Shown here piece by piece: positions 16,625-25,071 of a stretch of DNA of 64,000 nt. This DNA comes from Hahellaceae bacterium (GTDB lineage Bacteria; Pseudomonadota; Gammaproteobacteria; Pseudomonadales; Oleiphilaceae), in contig JACKOD010000001.1 in the NCBI GenBank assembly GCA_024234505.1, positions 124,001 through 188,000 of the forward strand. The letters are read 5' to 3'. The notes under the pieces were generated by a model. The model had not been told where the DNA came from. It saw only the letters and a program-made list of their open reading frames with translations, and ran no database searches. Numbering within the stretch: position 1 is the first letter of the stretch; each line of letters begins with the position of its first letter. The translations under genes and the position numbers were made by a program.

Positions 16625-17767
16625 ATGAGACAAGGTTTGAAAAATCTCGTTATCCGTTTTACTGCATGTGCGGCACTGTCGATAGTGGCGGTGCCGGGCT
16701 TCGCCTTGCAGGACGTTTTGGAAAGTAAAGCGATGACTACTGAAAAGGCGCCAAGCTCCTTATTGTTGGATGTCGTTAAAGCAGGAAATCGTCTTGTCGC
16801 CGTGGGTGAGCGGGGCCATATCATTTTCTCTGACAATCAGGGCAAAACCTGGAGACAGGCTTCGGTGCCGGTGTCTGTGACGTTAACGGCAGTGCATTTC
16901 CCTTCACAGACCCAGGGGTGGGCCGTTGGACATGGCGCGGTTATTTTGCACAGCGCTGATGCAGGGGAAACCTGGGAAAAGCAGTTTGATGGCAATGTAG
17001 CTAATGAGGTTGTTATAGGGGCGGCTCAACGCAATGTTGCCGCTCTTGAGAAGGCTTTGGACAGTGCATCGGACGATAAAAAAAGCAAGCTTGAGGCAGC
17101 GCTCGACGAAGCCAATTTTGCATTGGATGATGCGAAAGCGGATTCGGAAGCCGGTGCCAGTAAGCCATTACTGGATGTCTGGTTCAAAAATGACAAAGAA
17201 GGTTTTGTTGTGGGGGCTTATGGCTTTTTCTTCTCGACCAAAGACGGCGGATCGACGTGGGAAAACGCGGCACCTCGAATTGCGAATCCGGATCGTTTTC
17301 ACTTGAATGCGATGAACCAGGTCACCGGTGGTGCTGTGTTTATAGCGGGAGAGGCGGGTGTACTTTTTCGTTCAGTGGATGGTGGCGAGAATTGGGTGAC
17401 GCTGGAGAGTCCTTATGAAGGCTCGTTATTTGGTGTTGCGGGTAACGGCAATGTGAATGAAGTTACGATCTACGGTTTGAGGGGGCACTTGTTCCGTTCT
17501 GTAGATATGGGGGATTCTTGGAGCGGGGTGGATTCCGGAACCGAAAGTTCTTTGATGGGCTCTTTCGCATCAAGTGATGGCTCAATGTATGTGGTTGGCA
17601 ACTCGGGCACCATACTGGTGAGCGGTAACGCAGGCGAGTCGTTTAAGTCACGAGTTCGGGAAGACCGGGTGAGCCTTATGTCAGGAATAATGCTGGAGGA
17701 TGATTCTTTGATCCTCGTGGGCGAAAACGGTGTAGTTATTGCTGACTCGCAGGGTCGCTCTAAGTAA
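16625..17767 (+). CDS. YCF48-like beta-propeller protein
   Basis: A 380-residue exported protein with a signal peptide ending near residue 28 (PGFA-LQ). It contains repeated BNR/Asp-box-like blades (FSDNQGKTWRQA, HSADAGETWEKQ, STKDGGSTWENA, RSVDGGENWVTL, RSVDMGDSWSGV), the hallmark of YCF48/HCF136-type photosystem assembly-factor-like proteins. Those names do not imply photosynthesis here. A charged helical insertion at about residues 137-180 interrupts the blades. It lies between the DUF1329 and RND genes and probably acts with them at the envelope. Confidence 0.85.
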   Translation: MRQGLKNLVIRFTACAALSIVAVPGFALQDVLESKAMTTEKAPSSLLLDVVKAGNRLVAVGERGHIIFSDNQGKTWRQASVPVSVTLTAVHFPSQTQGWAVGHGAVILHSADAGETWEKQFDGNVANEVVIGAAQRNVAALEKALDSASDDKKSKLEAALDEANFALDDAKADSEAGASKPLLDVWFKNDKEGFVVGAYGFFFSTKDGGSTWENAAPRIANPDRFHLNAMNQVTGGAVFIAGEAGVLFRSVDGGENWVTLESPYEGSLFGVAGNGNVNEVTIYGLRGHLFRSVDMGDSWSGVDSGTESSLMGSFASSDGSMYVVGNSGTILVSGNAGESFKSRVREDRVSLMSGIMLEDDSLILVGENGVVIADSQGRSK

Positions 17768-17819
17768 ATAAACGAATAACCATAATCTGAAATCAATTTG
17801 CAGGGCAAGGGGACTATTA

Positions 17820-20213
17820 ATGTCAAACCCAAAGCATGATAAGGGTGAACACTTTTTGCTCACACCCAAAGCTGAACCTTTTATGGAGCGGGTGATTTTT
17901 AATAACCGCTTTATTATTTTGGTGGCATTCTTTTTTCTGACGATATTTCTGGGGTATAACGCGGCGCAAATCAAGCCAGATGCTTCGTTCGAGCGATTGA
18001 TCCCGCTTGAGCATCCCTTTATCGTCAACATGTTAAAAAATCGCGAAGATCTTGAGAATCTCGGGAACTCTATCCGGATCGCGGTAGCAGTAAAGGATGG
18101 CGATATTTTTAATGAGCAATATATGGAAACGCTCAGACAAATTACGGATGAAGTCTTCTACCTGCCGGGTGTCGACCGATCCGGAATGAAGTCTATCTGG
18201 ACGCCGAATGTGCGCTGGGTTGAAGTTACTGAGCAGGGGTTCCAGGGGGGGCCGGTTATTCCGGATGGCTACAACGGATCAAGAGATAGCCTGGAAAAAC
18301 TGCGTCAGAATATTTTGAAGTCGGGACAGGTTGGCAGTCTGGTTTCCGATAATTTTAAATCAGCCATTATTTACGCGCCTTTATTTGAAATTAATCCAGA
18401 AACTAACGAACCGCTGGACTATAAAGCGTTTTCAAGTGTGCTGGAGGAAAAAGTACGGACGAAATATCTGGCTCAGAATCCTAACGTTAATATTCATATT
18501 ATTGGATTTGCCAAGAAGGTGGGGGACCTGATCGCGGGGATTAGTTCGATTGCACTGTTTGCGATCGTTACTATTACGATGACGCTTATCTTTCTGGTTT
18601 TGTATTCGCGTTGTGTGATCAGTACATTAGTTCCTGTATTAACTTCCATAATTGCCGTTTTCTGGCAGTTAGGCATACTCAACCTGCTTGGTTATGGATT
18701 GGATCCCTATTCGGTTTTGGTGCCATTCCTTGTATTTGCCATAGGGATTAGTCACGGCGTACAGATTGTTAACCAGGTGGCGCTTGAAGTCGGCAAAGGA
18801 TTTGACTCGCTTACTGCGGCACGTCTGGCATTTCGACAGCTCTATATTCCGGGCATGTTGGCCTTGATCAGTGATGCTATCGGCTTTTTGACGTTGCTGT
18901 TTATCAAAGTCGATGTGATTAGAGATCTGGCCGTGGCGGCAGGTGTGGGTGTTGCTGTCATTATTATTACTAACCTGGTTTTGCATCCACTCATTGTTTC
19001 ATATGTGGGTATTACCAAAAGTGGTGTGGCCCATGTCCAGAATCATAATGATAAGACCGACCGTAAATGGCGCATTATGTCTTTCTTCGCACACCCTAGT
19101 GTGGCGCCTATTTCGATCATGATCGCGATTCTTGGTTTTGGCTTGGGTATCTATTATCAGAAAGACTTGAAGATAGGTGATCTGGATGCGGGGGCTCCGG
19201 AGCTGCGTGCCGACAGTCGCTATAACCTCGATAATAAGTATGTGATTAGCAACTACAGTACAAGTGCGGATATTTTGGTCATCATGGTTGAGACACCGGA
19301 TGAAAAATGTTCGAGCTATAAGGTTATGGATGCGATGGATCGTATGCAGTGGGTCCTCGAAAATACCGAAGGGGTTGAGTCTACCGCCTCGCTGGTCACT
19401 GTTTCAAAGCATGTGACCAAGGCTTTGAACGAAGGTAACCTTAAATGGTTCGAGCTTCCCAGAAATCAGTCGATTATCAATTCCTCGATTCAGCGGGCTC
19501 CTTCCGGTCTGATCAATACACGCTGCAGCATGACGCCTCTGCTAGTGTTTCTGAAAGATCATAAAGCGGAAACCCTCACGCATGTGGTTAATGTGATACA
19601 AGGCTTTGTGGCCGAAAATACCAGTGATGATTATCGTTTCTTGCTCGCTGCCGGTAATGCCGGTGTGGAAGCCGCGACGAATGAAGTCATTTCAAAAGCC
19701 AAAGATATGATGCTTGCATTCGTCTATGCGGTCGTCAGTATTCTTTGTTTTATCACCTTCCGGTCGATTCGTGCTGTAATCTGTATTGTGACACCACTGG
19801 GCCTGACATCTGTGTTATGTGAGGCGTTGATGGCGCAATTAGGTATTGGGGTTAAAGTGGCGACACTGCCTGTTATTGCGCTGGGGGTAGGGATTGGTGT
19901 GGACTATGGTATTTACATCTATACCAAGTTGGAGCATATGCTCATCGAAGGCAAACCGCTTCAGGAGGCTTATTTCCAGACGTTAATGTCTACAGGTAAA
20001 GCCGTTAGCTTTACCGGACTCACCTTGGGTCTTGGTGTGTTTACCTGGATATTCTCACCCATTAAGTTCCAGGCCGACATGGGCGTGTTGCTGTTCTTTA
20101 TGTTTATCTGGAACATGATCGGGGCAATCTGGCTGTTACCCGCGATGGCAAGATTCCTGCTTCGTCCCGATAAAATGGTAGAAAAAGCACGTAAGGCTGC
20201 AAAACCAGTGTAG
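17820..20213 (+). CDS. RND/MMPL-family exporter
   Basis: A 797-residue inner-membrane transporter of the RND superfamily. It has the two-fold repeat of one membrane helix, a large periplasmic loop and five further helices. The hallmark helix-4 sequences are present in both halves (VLVPFLVFAIGISHGVQIVNQVA and VIALGVGIGVDYGIYIYTKLE). At this length it resembles the MMPL/HpnN-like group that moves lipids or hydrophobic molecules rather than the 1000-residue multidrug pumps. With the DUF1329 and YCF48 genes it forms an envelope module; the substrate is unknown. A terminator follows. Confidence 0.88.
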   Translation: MSNPKHDKGEHFLLTPKAEPFMERVIFNNRFIILVAFFFLTIFLGYNAAQIKPDASFERLIPLEHPFIVNMLKNREDLENLGNSIRIAVAVKDGDIFNEQYMETLRQITDEVFYLPGVDRSGMKSIWTPNVRWVEVTEQGFQGGPVIPDGYNGSRDSLEKLRQNILKSGQVGSLVSDNFKSAIIYAPLFEINPETNEPLDYKAFSSVLEEKVRTKYLAQNPNVNIHIIGFAKKVGDLIAGISSIALFAIVTITMTLIFLVLYSRCVISTLVPVLTSIIAVFWQLGILNLLGYGLDPYSVLVPFLVFAIGISHGVQIVNQVALEVGKGFDSLTAARLAFRQLYIPGMLALISDAIGFLTLLFIKVDVIRDLAVAAGVGVAVIIITNLVLHPLIVSYVGITKSGVAHVQNHNDKTDRKWRIMSFFAHPSVAPISIMIAILGFGLGIYYQKDLKIGDLDAGAPELRADSRYNLDNKYVISNYSTSADILVIMVETPDEKCSSYKVMDAMDRMQWVLENTEGVESTASLVTVSKHVTKALNEGNLKWFELPRNQSIINSSIQRAPSGLINTRCSMTPLLVFLKDHKAETLTHVVNVIQGFVAENTSDDYRFLLAAGNAGVEAATNEVISKAKDMMLAFVYAVVSILCFITFRSIRAVICIVTPLGLTSVLCEALMAQLGIGVKVATLPVIALGVGIGVDYGIYIYTKLEHMLIEGKPLQEAYFQTLMSTGKAVSFTGLTLGLGVFTWIFSPIKFQADMGVLLFFMFIWNMIGAIWLLPAMARFLLRPDKMVEKARKAAKPV

Positions 20214-20241
20214 GTACGTGTTTTGCTCTGCTTGATACATT

Positions 20242-20270
20242 AAACCCGCCAACCGGCGGGTTTTTCTTTA
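20242..20270 (+). terminator. Rho-independent terminator after RND gene
   Basis: AAACCCGCC (20242-20250), an AACC loop and GGCGGGTTT (20255-20263), followed by TTCTTT. A textbook terminator that ends the DUF1329-YCF48-RND unit. Confidence 0.9.
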
Positions 20271-20335
20271 TTTATCTGATTTAATAGTCTATTTTCTTTG
20301 AATGTCCTAGGTATTTAGTAAGCTTTGTTTCGGTA

Positions 20336-20387
20336 GTAATTGTTGGCCCAAGCGACTTCCTTGTCATATCAGGGGGGCAATAATTAC
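20336..20387 (+). other. imperfect inverted repeat in TAXI gene leader
   Basis: GTAATTGTTGGCCC (20336-20349) is mirrored at 20374-20387 with two mismatches. It lies 58 bases before the TAXI protein start and could be a leader hairpin or an operator. Confidence 0.35.
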
Positions 20388-20444
20388 GCAGATATGCAGC
20401 TGTCTACGGGCTCAGCAAACAATGAATATATTGGGGGAATTTCT

Positions 20445-21431
20445 ATGATTTTTAACAAACGGATGGTGTCTCTGGCATTTGCTGCGACTTGTAGCCTGGC
20501 GTTTATAGGGGCGGCAGAAGCCGGCCCGAAAGAGCAGCGATTCATTACGATCGGGACTGGTGGTGTGACCGGAGTGTATTATCCGGCAGGTGGCGCTATT
20601 TGCCGTTTGGTAAACAAGAACCGAAAAGAACATGGCATTCGCTGTTCAGTAGAGAGTACCGGAGGATCGATTTATAACCTGAATGCAATTCGTGAAGGTG
20701 AGCTGGATATGGGAGTTGCCCAGTCGGACTGGCAATATCACGCTTACAATGGCACCAGCAAGTTTCAGGATGTGGGCGCGAATAAAGAACTTAGAGCCGT
20801 GTTTTCCCTCCATCCTGAAATGTTTACTGTGGTAGCTCGTAAGGATGCAAATATTAAGAAGTTCGATGATCTTAAGGGTAAGCGCGTCAATATAGGCGAT
20901 CCCGGAAGCGGGCAGCGCGCCACTTTAGAAGTGATTATGGATGAGTTGGATTGGAAAATGGACGTTTTCAAACTTGCTTCAGAGTTAAAGGCATCAGAGC
21001 AGTCAAAAGCACTTTGTGACAATAAGATTGATGCCATGATTTATGCTGTGGGTCATCCAAATGGCTCTATCAAAGAGGCGACAACGACCTGTGATTCCGT
21101 GATTGTAAATGTCGATGGACCGGGTATTAACGGACTGATTAAAAAACATCCGTACTATAGCAAAGTGTCGATTCCTGGGGGGCAATACAAAGGCAATGAT
21201 AATGACGTTCCAACCCTGGGCGTCAACGCAACTTTCGTGGCATCGGCGAATGTTCCAGAAGATGTCGTGTATGAGGTGGTTAAGGCCGTCTTCGAAAATT
21301 TCGACAGTTTTGTTCGATTGCATCCTGCATTTGAGTTATTGGACAAAAAAGCAATGGTTGTTGACGGATTATCCGCGCCTTTACACCCGGGGGCAGCACG
21401 CTACTATCGCGAAGCTGGGTTAATTAAATAA
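20445..21431 (+). CDS. TAXI-family TRAP transporter solute-binding protein
   Basis: A periplasmic binding protein of 328 residues for a tripartite ATP-independent transporter. The start at 20445 has GGGGGAA upstream and opens a signal peptide cleaved near AEA-GPK. The mature protein has the TAXI hallmarks FITIGTGGVTGVYYPAGGAICRLVN and SVESTGGSIYNLNAIREGELDMGVAQSDWQY. Related proteins bind glutamate or C4 dicarboxylates, but the ligand here cannot be assigned. The fused permease gene follows after a 112-base gap containing a strong hairpin. Confidence 0.93.
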   Translation: MIFNKRMVSLAFAATCSLAFIGAAEAGPKEQRFITIGTGGVTGVYYPAGGAICRLVNKNRKEHGIRCSVESTGGSIYNLNAIREGELDMGVAQSDWQYHAYNGTSKFQDVGANKELRAVFSLHPEMFTVVARKDANIKKFDDLKGKRVNIGDPGSGQRATLEVIMDELDWKMDVFKLASELKASEQSKALCDNKIDAMIYAVGHPNGSIKEATTTCDSVIVNVDGPGINGLIKKHPYYSKVSIPGGQYKGNDNDVPTLGVNATFVASANVPEDVVYEVVKAVFENFDSFVRLHPAFELLDKKAMVVDGLSAPLHPGAARYYREAGLIK

Positions 21432-21465
21432 ATATATAAGGATTAAGTGTTCTAACAAGCTGCAT

Positions 21466-21506
21466 GAGGTATTCAGAAGGCATTGTATTCGCTTTCTGAA
21501 TGCCTC
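21466..21506 (+). other. hairpin between TAXI and permease genes
   Basis: GAGGTATTCAGAAG (from 21466) pairs with CTTTCTGAATGCCTC (21492-21506), a stem of about 14 bp with one G-T pair. There is no T tract. Such hairpins often protect the upstream message so that the binding protein is made in excess over the permease. Confidence 0.55.
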
Positions 21507-21543
21507 GGTTGGAGTGCTAGCAATTACCTCCCTCCTAACTTAA

Positions 21544-24144
21544 ATGCAAGTAGATACCATGGATGAAAAACAGCGAGATACTAAGAAAACTGCCTTAACC
21601 TCTCCCACAGTAGAAGATATGGTTTCAGTAGAGGTTGGCGCGCGCGGTGCCACAGGCATTGTGGCCTTCCTGTTGTTGATAGTTCCTTTTTGCTGGTCAC
21701 TATTTCAGCTGTGGATTGCCTCTCCTTTACCTTTTGATCTGAATATTCTGGTACTTAACGAAGACCAGGCAAAGGTTATCCATCTTTGTTTTGCCGTATT
21801 TCTTACCTTTCTGGCTTTTCCCGCGAGAAAGCATCATCGCAGTACGCATGTCCCGATATTAGATTGGTTGTTTGCTGTTTTGGGTGTTGTCAGTGCGGGC
21901 TATCTTTTGGTCTTTCATGAGGCATTGGCGACCCGCCCCGGCGCACCAATACCTGCCGATATCATTGCCGCTGTAATTGGTATTTGTTTGCTATTGGAAG
22001 CGACCAGGCGAGCGTTAGGTATGCCGCTTATGGTGGTGGCATTCGTCTTTCTGGTCTATACGTTTGCCGGGCCTTTCATGCCTGATGTTATCGCGCACAA
22101 GGGGGCCAGTCTCTCTAAGGTTATGTCTCACCAGTGGCTGTCAACACAAGGCGTCTTCGGTGTTGCGCTAGGGGTTTCAACAAGTTTTGTGTTTTTGTTT
22201 GTGCTATTCGGTGCACTACTGGATCGCGCCGGTGCAGGAGCCTATTTCATCAAGGTGGCCTATGCGCTTTTGGGGCACATGAGAGGCGGGCCTGCAAAAG
22301 CGGCAGTCGTGTCGAGTGGATTGAGCGGCCTGATTTCCGGCTCATCTATCGCCAATGTTGTGACGACAGGAACCTTTACCATCCCTCTTATGAAGCGTGT
22401 CGGCTTTAGCGCGGAAAAGGCCGGGGCAATAGAGGTGGCGGCTTCGACTAATGGTCAATTGACTCCGCCCATTATGGGGGCGGCGGCATTTTTGATGGTG
22501 GAATATGTCGGGATCTCGTATCTCGATGTTGTTCGACATGCCATTCTACCGGCATTAATTTCTTATATTGCGTTGTTATATATCGTGCATCTCGAAGCGG
22601 TGAAGATGGGCATGCAAGGTATTGAGCGACTCAACAAGCCCAGCCTGGCGTCCAGAGCGTTGGTATGGATGACGGTCATTATTGGTGTAGCACTCGTGTC
22701 TGGTGCAGCTTATGTCGTTGTAGCCGGCCTCAAGTCGGCGCTGGGAAGCTCTGCTTTTGTAGCGATTTGCGGGTTGCTGTTGCTGGCTTATGTCGGTTTG
22801 GTTTGGTATGCCGCCCAATATCCGGAACTTCAGTTGGACGATCCCGAGACCGACGTGACGCAATTGCCCGAGGTGGGCCCTACGGTAAAGGCCGGTTTGC
22901 ATTTTCTTCTACCTGTGGTTGTTTTGGTGTGGATGTTGGGGGTAGAACAGTATTCTCCCGCATTATCCGCATTTTGGGCGACAGTCGCACTGATATTTAT
23001 AGTGAGTACGCAGCGATTTTTGTTTTCCTGGTTCAGAGGTCAGTCTTTCGACGTTTCGGCTTTGATGCAGGGGATTAGTGACTGTTTTCATGCTTTTGTT
23101 TCGGGGGCTCGCAACATGGTGGGCATCGGTGTTGCCACAGCAGCGGCCGGCATTGTCGTGGGAACTGTGACGCTAACAGGTATTGGTTTGGTGATGACCG
23201 AGTTGGTTGAGCTGGTATCGGGAGGCAATCTCCTGCTCATGCTAACGTTTACCGCGGTTATCAGTCTTATTCTGGGAATGGGATTGCCAACGACCGCGAA
23301 TTACATTGTTGTGTCAACATTAATGGCACCGGTGATTGTGAGTTTGGGGGCCCAGTATGGCCTTATTGTGCCTCTGATAGCAGTGCACTTGTTTGTGTTT
23401 TATTTTGGAATCCTGGCGGATGACACTCCGCCGGTAGGTCTGGCTGCTTACGCTGCCGCGGCTATTTCCGGGGCGGATCCCATTAGAACCGGGGTTCAAG
23501 GTTTTGCGTATGATATACGAACGGCCATTTTGCCCTTTATGTTTATTTATAACACCCAGTTGCTGCTTATAGGATTGACGGGGTGGTTTGATTTGCTGGT
23601 AACGGTTGTTGGCGCAGTTATCGCGATGCTGGCATTTGCGGCTGCAACGCAGGGCTTCTGGCTGGTAAAAAGTCGTTGGTATGAAGGGGTGGGCTTGTTG
23701 TTGGTGGCGTTTACTTTGTTCAGGCCGGGATTTTGGTGGGATGAGGTGTATTCGCCAATGGTTCAACACGTTCCGACCGAAATGAATACAGTCATTGACA
23801 GTTTGAGAGGGGAGCCGCTCAGAATGATTGTCGAAGGAGAAACGCTTGATGGGCGTCAGGTTAGCCGGCATGTGCAATTTGTTTTAGGAAATGAAGGCTC
23901 GGCGACAGATAAGCTCTATCAGATTGGCCTCGAATTGCGTACGGATGATGCCGGCGTGTGGATTGATAATCTGGTGATGGGGTCAGAGGCTGAGAAGAAA
24001 GGGCTGGATTTTGATTGGAAGATCCTCTCATTGGAAACTTCCAGTGATCGCCCACCTAAAGAGCTCATGTATATTCCCGCCCTGATGTTGCTGGGGCTGT
24101 TGGCGTTATTGCAGTTGCGGCGTAAAGCCGCAAAACCGGCTTGA
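21544..24144 (+). CDS. TRAP transporter fused permease (4TM/12TM) with DUF3394
   Basis: An 866-residue inner-membrane protein combining the small (DctQ-like, 4 helices) and large (DctM-like, about 12 helices) TRAP subunits, the usual partner of TAXI binding proteins. Conserved DctM segments include SGSSIANVVTTGTFTIPLMKR, TPPIMGAAAFLMVEY and GMGLPTTANYIVVSTLMAP. The last 150 residues (LRTDDAGVWIDNLVMGSEAEKKGL and a final helix) look like the DUF3394 PDZ-like extension found on such fusions. The start is uncertain: ATG at 21544 or 21559, neither with a good ribosome binding site. Confidence 0.92.
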   Translation: MQVDTMDEKQRDTKKTALTSPTVEDMVSVEVGARGATGIVAFLLLIVPFCWSLFQLWIASPLPFDLNILVLNEDQAKVIHLCFAVFLTFLAFPARKHHRSTHVPILDWLFAVLGVVSAGYLLVFHEALATRPGAPIPADIIAAVIGICLLLEATRRALGMPLMVVAFVFLVYTFAGPFMPDVIAHKGASLSKVMSHQWLSTQGVFGVALGVSTSFVFLFVLFGALLDRAGAGAYFIKVAYALLGHMRGGPAKAAVVSSGLSGLISGSSIANVVTTGTFTIPLMKRVGFSAEKAGAIEVAASTNGQLTPPIMGAAAFLMVEYVGISYLDVVRHAILPALISYIALLYIVHLEAVKMGMQGIERLNKPSLASRALVWMTVIIGVALVSGAAYVVVAGLKSALGSSAFVAICGLLLLAYVGLVWYAAQYPELQLDDPETDVTQLPEVGPTVKAGLHFLLPVVVLVWMLGVEQYSPALSAFWATVALIFIVSTQRFLFSWFRGQSFDVSALMQGISDCFHAFVSGARNMVGIGVATAAAGIVVGTVTLTGIGLVMTELVELVSGGNLLLMLTFTAVISLILGMGLPTTANYIVVSTLMAPVIVSLGAQYGLIVPLIAVHLFVFYFGILADDTPPVGLAAYAAAAISGADPIRTGVQGFAYDIRTAILPFMFIYNTQLLLIGLTGWFDLLVTVVGAVIAMLAFAAATQGFWLVKSRWYEGVGLLLVAFTLFRPGFWWDEVYSPMVQHVPTEMNTVIDSLRGEPLRMIVEGETLDGRQVSRHVQFVLGNEGSATDKLYQIGLELRTDDAGVWIDNLVMGSEAEKKGLDFDWKILSLETSSDRPPKELMYIPALMLLGLLALLQLRRKAAKPA

Positions 24145-24154
24145 GGTTATTGGA

Positions 24155-24898
24155 TTAAATGCCTGCTATTTTTCTTATTTGTTCCCACATGAGCCGAAAC
24201 GCCAAATTGGCTGCCGATCGCGGTGCATAGGTTTCTATCGGGCGCCGAAGTGCGGACATTTTCTCCGCATCGGAGGAGTAGGGGATGTAACCCTTCAACA
24301 AGTTGTCGAACTCTCCCAGCTGATTCGCCAGAAATTCCTTATGCATTGCTTTTCTGCGGTCAACCATGCTTAGCAAAGGGTGAAGTTTTTTTGTTTTAAT
24401 GTTTTTGCTGTCAAAGAATTCGAGAATCTTTCGATAAGTCTGAATCGACAATGGTGCGGGTATCAAGGGCACAAAAATATGCGATGATGCGTCAAAGATA
24501 CTTTCCGTAATGGTGGAAAGGCTGGGCGCGCAATCAAGTATGAGCAAGGCGTAATCTTCCTTAAATAGCTCAGACCATTCTGATATCAGGTTGCTAATGT
24601 CGTTTTGCCTGGTTTTAAAGTCCAGATTACGAAAGGACAGGTCGGACGCGATAATATCGAGATTCTGATAGGCGGTATGGGTTATGAGGGAGCCGATCGG
24701 CATTTTGCCCTTTAGCAATTTGGTGAGCTTGACGTCTTTGTTATGCGTTGCCTCAAAATGCCAGCTTGCCGATCCTTGTGGATCAAGATCCCAGAGCAAA
24801 GTTGGAATACCGGAAGCGGCCGCATAGAAAGCAGTATTTACGGCGCACGAAGTTTTCCCCACACCTCCTTTCAGGTTGTAAAACGCAATTGTTTTCAT
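24155..24898 (-). CDS. orphan ParA-family ATPase
   Basis: A 247-residue MinD/ParA-type ATPase with a deviant Walker A motif YNLKGGVGKTSCAVN at residues 6-20, the second conserved segment LWDLDPQGSASWHF and DYALLILDCAPSLS. It is on the minus strand, convergent with the TRAP operon, and no ParB or cargo gene is adjacent, so it is probably one of the orphan ParA proteins that position a cellular component. The start is set at 24898 by family alignment; the ribosome binding site is poor. Confidence 0.88.
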   Translation of the reverse strand: MKTIAFYNLKGGVGKTSCAVNTAFYAAASGIPTLLWDLDPQGSASWHFEATHNKDVKLTKLLKGKMPIGSLITHTAYQNLDIIASDLSFRNLDFKTRQNDISNLISEWSELFKEDYALLILDCAPSLSTITESIFDASSHIFVPLIPAPLSIQTYRKILEFFDSKNIKTKKLHPLLSMVDRRKAMHKEFLANQLGEFDNLLKGYIPYSSDAEKMSALRRPIETYAPRSAANLAFRLMWEQIRKIAGI

Positions 24899-25032
24899 GG
24901 CTAGATTGGTTTCTCTATAGTCTGCGGCGAATTCGTTTGGACGAGTCTGCCAATTAATTCTCAATTACTCAGGCTGTTCGTAGCATAAATCATAGCAGAT
25001 TGATAAACTTACCGACTTTTCATGATGATCAT

Positions 25033-25053
25033 GTGATCTTTGGTGTTGATCAC
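25033..25053 (+). promoter_or_regulatory. thrS translational operator-like hairpin
   Basis: GTGATC (25033-25038) pairs with GATCAC (25048-25053) around TTTGGTGTT. Read as an anticodon arm, the loop places GGT after the U33 position, like tRNA-Thr(GGU). It lies eight bases before the thrS ribosome binding site. In E. coli, threonyl-tRNA synthetase represses its own message by binding such a mimic; the same is inferred here. Confidence 0.5.
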
Positions 25054-25071
25054 CACTGACAGAGGATATTT

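Noticed and set aside
16625..17767. Photosystem assembly factor implying photosynthesis
   Set aside because: YCF48-like propellers are common in non-photosynthetic bacteria, and no photosynthesis gene is present.
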